A stretch of 12,190 bases of DNA from positions 1-12,190 of the forward strand of contig JNEM01013240.1 in assembly GCA_000697335.1 (NCBI GenBank), read 5' to 3'. Source of the DNA: Conidiobolus incongruus B7586 (lineage: Eukaryota > Entomophthoromycota > Entomophthoromycetes > Entomophthorales > Conidiobolaceae). The notes below the pieces were generated by a model that was not told the DNA's origin, ran no database searches, and saw nothing but the letters and a program-made list of their open reading frames with translations. Each line of letters opens with the position of its first letter. Positions within the stretch are counted from its first letter, which is position 1. Position numbers and translations under genes: made by a program. Below are positions 8,789 through 12,190 of the stretch, piece by piece.

Positions 8789-10456
8789 ATGTTATCAACT
8801 GAATCCAACCCTAAAAGACCTTTGAGTATTATTGACAAATTCCCATTGGCGACTAGTTCGCCAACGAAACAGAAATTAAATGTTGTGAGTGAGCCAGTGT
8901 TGGCGCAGTTTATCCAGAAGCATAGAACAATCGTCCACCACTTTAATACGGATATTGACACTAGCTTAAGGGCGAGGCATCTACTAAAATCCATAATACC
9001 CCAGCCTGAAGATGATTTGTCTAGCATCAAATCGAAGAATGACGAGGACGACGAAGGTATTTCAATAATGGATTCCAAGTCTTCAACTTTGGACACTTCG
9101 GAGAAATCATCATCGTCGTCGAAGACTGTGGAAGTAGACGATATTGACACCAACCATAAAGTTGGAAATAGTATAGAGATATCGCACCATTTCTCCAGTA
9201 CTTTGACAGTCGGTGAAATTGATCACATCGATAAATTATCTTCGAAGAATTTATCAGTTAACGATATTTTAGAACTTAGTAGTGATGATTTACAGAACCA
9301 TTTGCAACCTTTGGAAGTTGTGCAGTCAACTGTCCAAGACGTTGAAGATTTGCAATCGGAGAATTTTGACCGGTCAGATAATTTGGATAGTGAACATGTA
9401 GGTACAACTTCTAATGAACTATCAACTGTCACTCAAGTTAAAGAAAGTCAATTTGAAGATAAAGAGGAACAATTGAATATATATAGCAATCACGTTGAAA
9501 CATTTGTTAAGCTACCCCAATCTGAGTCTAGTCTTTCAAATTCTGCTACGATGTCTGACAACTTAACAATGCAGGATAATGAGTCTGAGGATAAAACACC
9601 ACAAAACAAAGTAAATAAAGATCATGAAGAAGCTATATCTAATACAGTAGTACCAGTTGAAGATATAGAACCATCAGATACTTTGACTAATGTTTATTCA
9701 GATACAACGGATGAACTAGCCCAATCTGGATCCATTAAGTCAGAAATTTCCCCAGTACAAGATAACCACACCAATAATCCAGTAATTTCAAATCAAAATA
9801 TTGAAGCAATTTCCAATCAACCACCACCAGTTCCTCAACTCACAACTGATTCTAATCCAGTATTATCGGATGGACATGGCCAATTTGACGATACTATTAC
9901 TTCCATCCACCCTCCCGACTTGGATGAATTGACTAATGAATCATCAAAACTCCAATCATCAGAATCTACCAATGGCGCATCAAGTACTACAATCAATCCA
10001 CTCAATTCCCACCTCGACACTATTTACACCCGACTGAGATCACAATCGCAATCGCCAAAGCCGTCAACGTCGCCTACTCTATCCATTCGAGACGACTATT
10101 ACCCAGACGATCTGAAACATATGAGCAACAGCCAACTCACTACAATCATCCATGACCTCATACAGTCCAACTACCACCTGACCACTTGGCTCCAACGCAT
10201 CACTCACTACCTACCCCTAACGGAATATCACCACCAAGACTTTATGACCACAATTCACTATCAGCGCACCAAACTCAATCAGTTGAAAACTTTATTAAAT
10301 CCTGCCTCTACTCCACTTCATCACCCTTTGGATTCTGAACACTGCAGCACTAACTTATTTGAAAAAGATATCAATATTCAAGAATTTATCAGCAACTATA
10401 GGAATCATGAAACGAGAGTAAAATTAGCAAGGTATTTGGCAATAGGTGGTAGATAA
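8789..10456 (+). CDS. Unrecognised 555-residue protein with acidic disordered centre, single exon
   Basis: I do not recognise this protein. The ATG at 8789 is preceded by an in-frame TAA at 8774, and the frame is uninterrupted to a TAA at 10454. Residues 1-75 look partly ordered (RPLSIIDKFPLATSSPTKQK, FIQKHRTIVHHFNTDIDTSL, ARHLLKSIIPQPEDD). Residues about 76-420 are low-complexity Ser, Asp, Glu, Thr, Asn and Gln with many S/T-D/E pairs suited to casein kinase 2, and one proline motif (QPPPVPQL). Residues about 440-555 appear helical and are probably the conserved part: DDLKHMSNSQLTTIIHDLIQ, HLTTWLQRITHYLPLTEY, QRTKLNQLKTLLN and VKLARYLAIGG. There is a single cysteine. No signal peptide or membrane segment is seen, so it is likely cytosolic or nuclear, perhaps a scaffold. 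The sense strand becomes markedly C-rich and G-poor from about 9,900 to 10,330. AATAAA follows at 10516. Coding is well supported by length and composition; function is unknown. Confidence 0.85.
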   Translation: MLSTESNPKRPLSIIDKFPLATSSPTKQKLNVVSEPVLAQFIQKHRTIVHHFNTDIDTSLRARHLLKSIIPQPEDDLSSIKSKNDEDDEGISIMDSKSSTLDTSEKSSSSSKTVEVDDIDTNHKVGNSIEISHHFSSTLTVGEIDHIDKLSSKNLSVNDILELSSDDLQNHLQPLEVVQSTVQDVEDLQSENFDRSDNLDSEHVGTTSNELSTVTQVKESQFEDKEEQLNIYSNHVETFVKLPQSESSLSNSATMSDNLTMQDNESEDKTPQNKVNKDHEEAISNTVVPVEDIEPSDTLTNVYSDTTDELAQSGSIKSEISPVQDNHTNNPVISNQNIEAISNQPPPVPQLTTDSNPVLSDGHGQFDDTITSIHPPDLDELTNESSKLQSSESTNGASSTTINPLNSHLDTIYTRLRSQSQSPKPSTSPTLSIRDDYYPDDLKHMSNSQLTTIIHDLIQSNYHLTTWLQRITHYLPLTEYHHQDFMTTIHYQRTKLNQLKTLLNPASTPLHHPLDSEHCSTNLFEKDINIQEFISNYRNHETRVKLARYLAIGGR

Positions 10457-12063
10457 TTTAATTGTATATGATATCTATGAAAAGATGTCAAGGATTAATA
10501 CTCAAATTAATTGAAAATAAAAAAGTATTTTTTTAAATAAATTATTATAAAAGATAATATAGTAATCTATTACATATTTCAAATTACTAAATTTTCACTT
10601 AATATTATTATTTATTATAATATATAATTTTAATAAAAACAAAGATAAATTTGAATTATTTTATTAATTTATTATAATATTTTTGATTTATAATATATTA
10701 TTTTAAATTTAAATAAATGTAAAATTTTTTAATTTTTAATTTTTTAAACATATTATTAGTTTTAAATAAAAAAATATATATAAAACAAATAAGAAAATAT
10801 ATATATATAGTAATTTTTTATACTAAAAAATTAATTTTTAAAATTAGTTATTTAATTTAATTATACTCAAACTAAATAATAACTATTAAAAGTTTTTTAT
10901 TTCAGTATTAATAAAACTTAATAATAACCTCTTGAAAATCATTTAAAATTTATTAGTATTTTTTAAAAATAAGATTTTATTTAAATCAACAATTTATCAC
11001 TAAATAATTTACTTTAAAATTAAGAGAAAAATTATTAAAAACTTTTTAAAATCTAAAAAATTAATTTCAACTATCATGTTTTTATCTATTAATAAAATGA
11101 AAAAAAACATATTAAAAAATATTTTTTATTTTAATTAAAAAACTATTAAATTACTTTAATATTAGTCATATAAGTATTTTATATATATTAAAGTTTAAAT
11201 TAAAATTAATTAATTAAAGTATAAAATAAATAACTTATAATTTAACTTAAGCTTAAGAAAAAGTTAAAATAGCTATTATTAAATAAAACTTACTAAGGTA
11301 TAACTAAAAACCAATGCTTTTATAGCAAACTATTACAATTAATGAATCTTAGATTTTTTTGTATAATTTTTTATTAAAATATAAATTAAGGTGTTTGATT
11401 AAGTTAAATCAACCCCCTTTATAAATTTCTTTAAATAAACACTTTATTGATAAGCAAATATTAATTGTTATAATGGATTATAATAGTATATATTATTTTT
11501 ATTTAGTTTTTTAAAAAAAATCAATTAATAATAAACTTAATATTTTTTTAAATAAAATTATTTCTAATTAGTATTTTTAATATATTATAAAAAACCTAAT
11601 ATTTTATATGATTATTATAAAATATAGAAATCTAAAGTTGTAAAAACTTTTTAATCAAAAATAACTAAAAAACTACCTTATCTAAAATATTCTTTAAATT
11701 ATAACTTATATAATTATAATTATTACAAGTAATTAGAGAACTAGCTTTAAAAAAGAAAATTTCTATAAAAAAATCTAATTGGTTTATAAATTATCAAATA
11801 TTAAAATTTGATAAAAAATTATTTTTTTATATATTAGATATTTATTAATAATATAGCTAGTAGTTATTAATAATAAAAGAGAGTATTAATTTTATTTTTT
11901 ATATTTATTTTTATTTTTATATATTATAATAATAATATTTTTTTGAATTTCAAAAAATTCCAATTATTTTAAATATAAAGTAATAACAATAGCTTTATTA
12001 TTATATTCTTAATATAAATAAAAATATTAAATTTGATTAATAATTTCTAGTTAAGACATTATT

Positions 12064-12082
12064 GTTTTTGTTTTTGTTTTTG
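12064..12082. repeat. Short GTTTTT tandem repeat
   Basis: Three GTTTTT units followed by G, in otherwise A/T-only spacer. Simple-sequence DNA without evident function. Confidence 0.85.
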
Positions 12083-12136
12083 TTAATTGTTATCTTTTAA
12101 CTTAATAAAATTAAGTAATTCAATTTTTAACAAGTT

Positions 12137-12172
12137 ATTTAATATAATATTTAATATAATATTTAATATAAT
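12137..12172. repeat. Three perfect 12-bp tandem repeats (ATTTAATATAAT)
   Basis: Units at 12137-12148, 12149-12160 and 12161-12172 are identical. The array stops 18 bases before the window end. It is simple A/T satellite-like sequence. Confidence 0.9.
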
Positions 12173-12190
12173 TATAATAATATCTATAAT

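Larger units (their letters stand above)
10457..12190. other. 1.7-kb A/T desert at the right end
   Basis: Nearly pure A and T with short homopolymers and no open frame of note on either strand. Near the left end lies AATAAA at 10516-10521, a probable poly(A) signal for the 555-residue gene. A small pocket at about 11280-11460 has slightly more G and C but holds no recognisable gene. CTTAAGCTTAAG at 11246-11257 is a perfect 12-bp palindrome. Simple repeats close the window. Confidence 0.7.

Noticed and set aside
8773-9153. Minus-strand frames opposite the 555-residue gene (8773-9153, 9223-9432, 9835-10020)
   Set aside because: Shadows of the plus-strand coding region; their Ser/Asp runs are the reverse complement of the repetitive acidic codons.
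10457-12190. Possible mitochondrial or plasmid-like origin of the A/T desert
   Set aside because: The same composition flanks clear nuclear genes with spliceosomal introns throughout the window, so it is ordinary spacer for this genome.

Overview
This is an extremely A+T-rich nuclear segment from an intron-bearing eukaryote, most likely a fungus. Four intact protein genes and one decayed gene sit as less AT-rich islands in long, almost featureless A/T spacers. The introns are tiny (47-57 nt), with GT...TAG borders and ACTAA[C/T]-type branch sites, which is a fungal style. The conserved genes (CCZ1, ARPC3), a GPI-anchored secreted protein of fungal type and a relic of a rhodopsin-like (class A) 7TM receptor together suggest an AT-rich early-diverging filamentous fungus. 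Entomophthoromycotina such as Conidiobolus are my best guess, because I recall class A-like receptors annotated there; the genus is inference only.

Layout from left to right. Positions 250-1145 (+) hold a decayed 7TM receptor gene whose transmembrane segments can be read in several broken frames. Positions 1948-3946 (-) hold CCZ1, four exons and 610 residues, a subunit of the Mon1-Ccz1 exchange factor for Rab7/Ypt7. A perfect (ATT)23 tract lies 12 bp upstream of its start codon. Positions 5470-6050 (-) hold ARPC3, two exons and 174 residues, the p21 subunit of the actin-nucleating Arp2/3 complex. A 1.7 kb divergent spacer with a (TA)17 tract follows. Positions 7744-8685 (+) hold a three-exon, 279-residue secreted protein: signal peptide, Lys/Asp/Glu-rich octapeptide repeats, a beta-sandwich-like domain resembling fungal DUF7137, and a GPI-type tail. 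Only 103 bp later, at 8789-10456 (+), comes a single-exon 555-residue protein I do not recognise, with a long acidic disordered centre. The last 1.7 kb is A/T desert.

The genes do not form a pathway. CCZ1 acts in late endosome/vacuole traffic and ARPC3 in actin branching, and the two plus-strand genes are close tandem neighbours with no evident functional link. I saw no mobile element, tRNA, rRNA or CRISPR, and no convincing sign of a new multi-gene system. The most interesting items are the receptor relic, the repeat-bearing surface protein and the unrecognised 555-residue protein.
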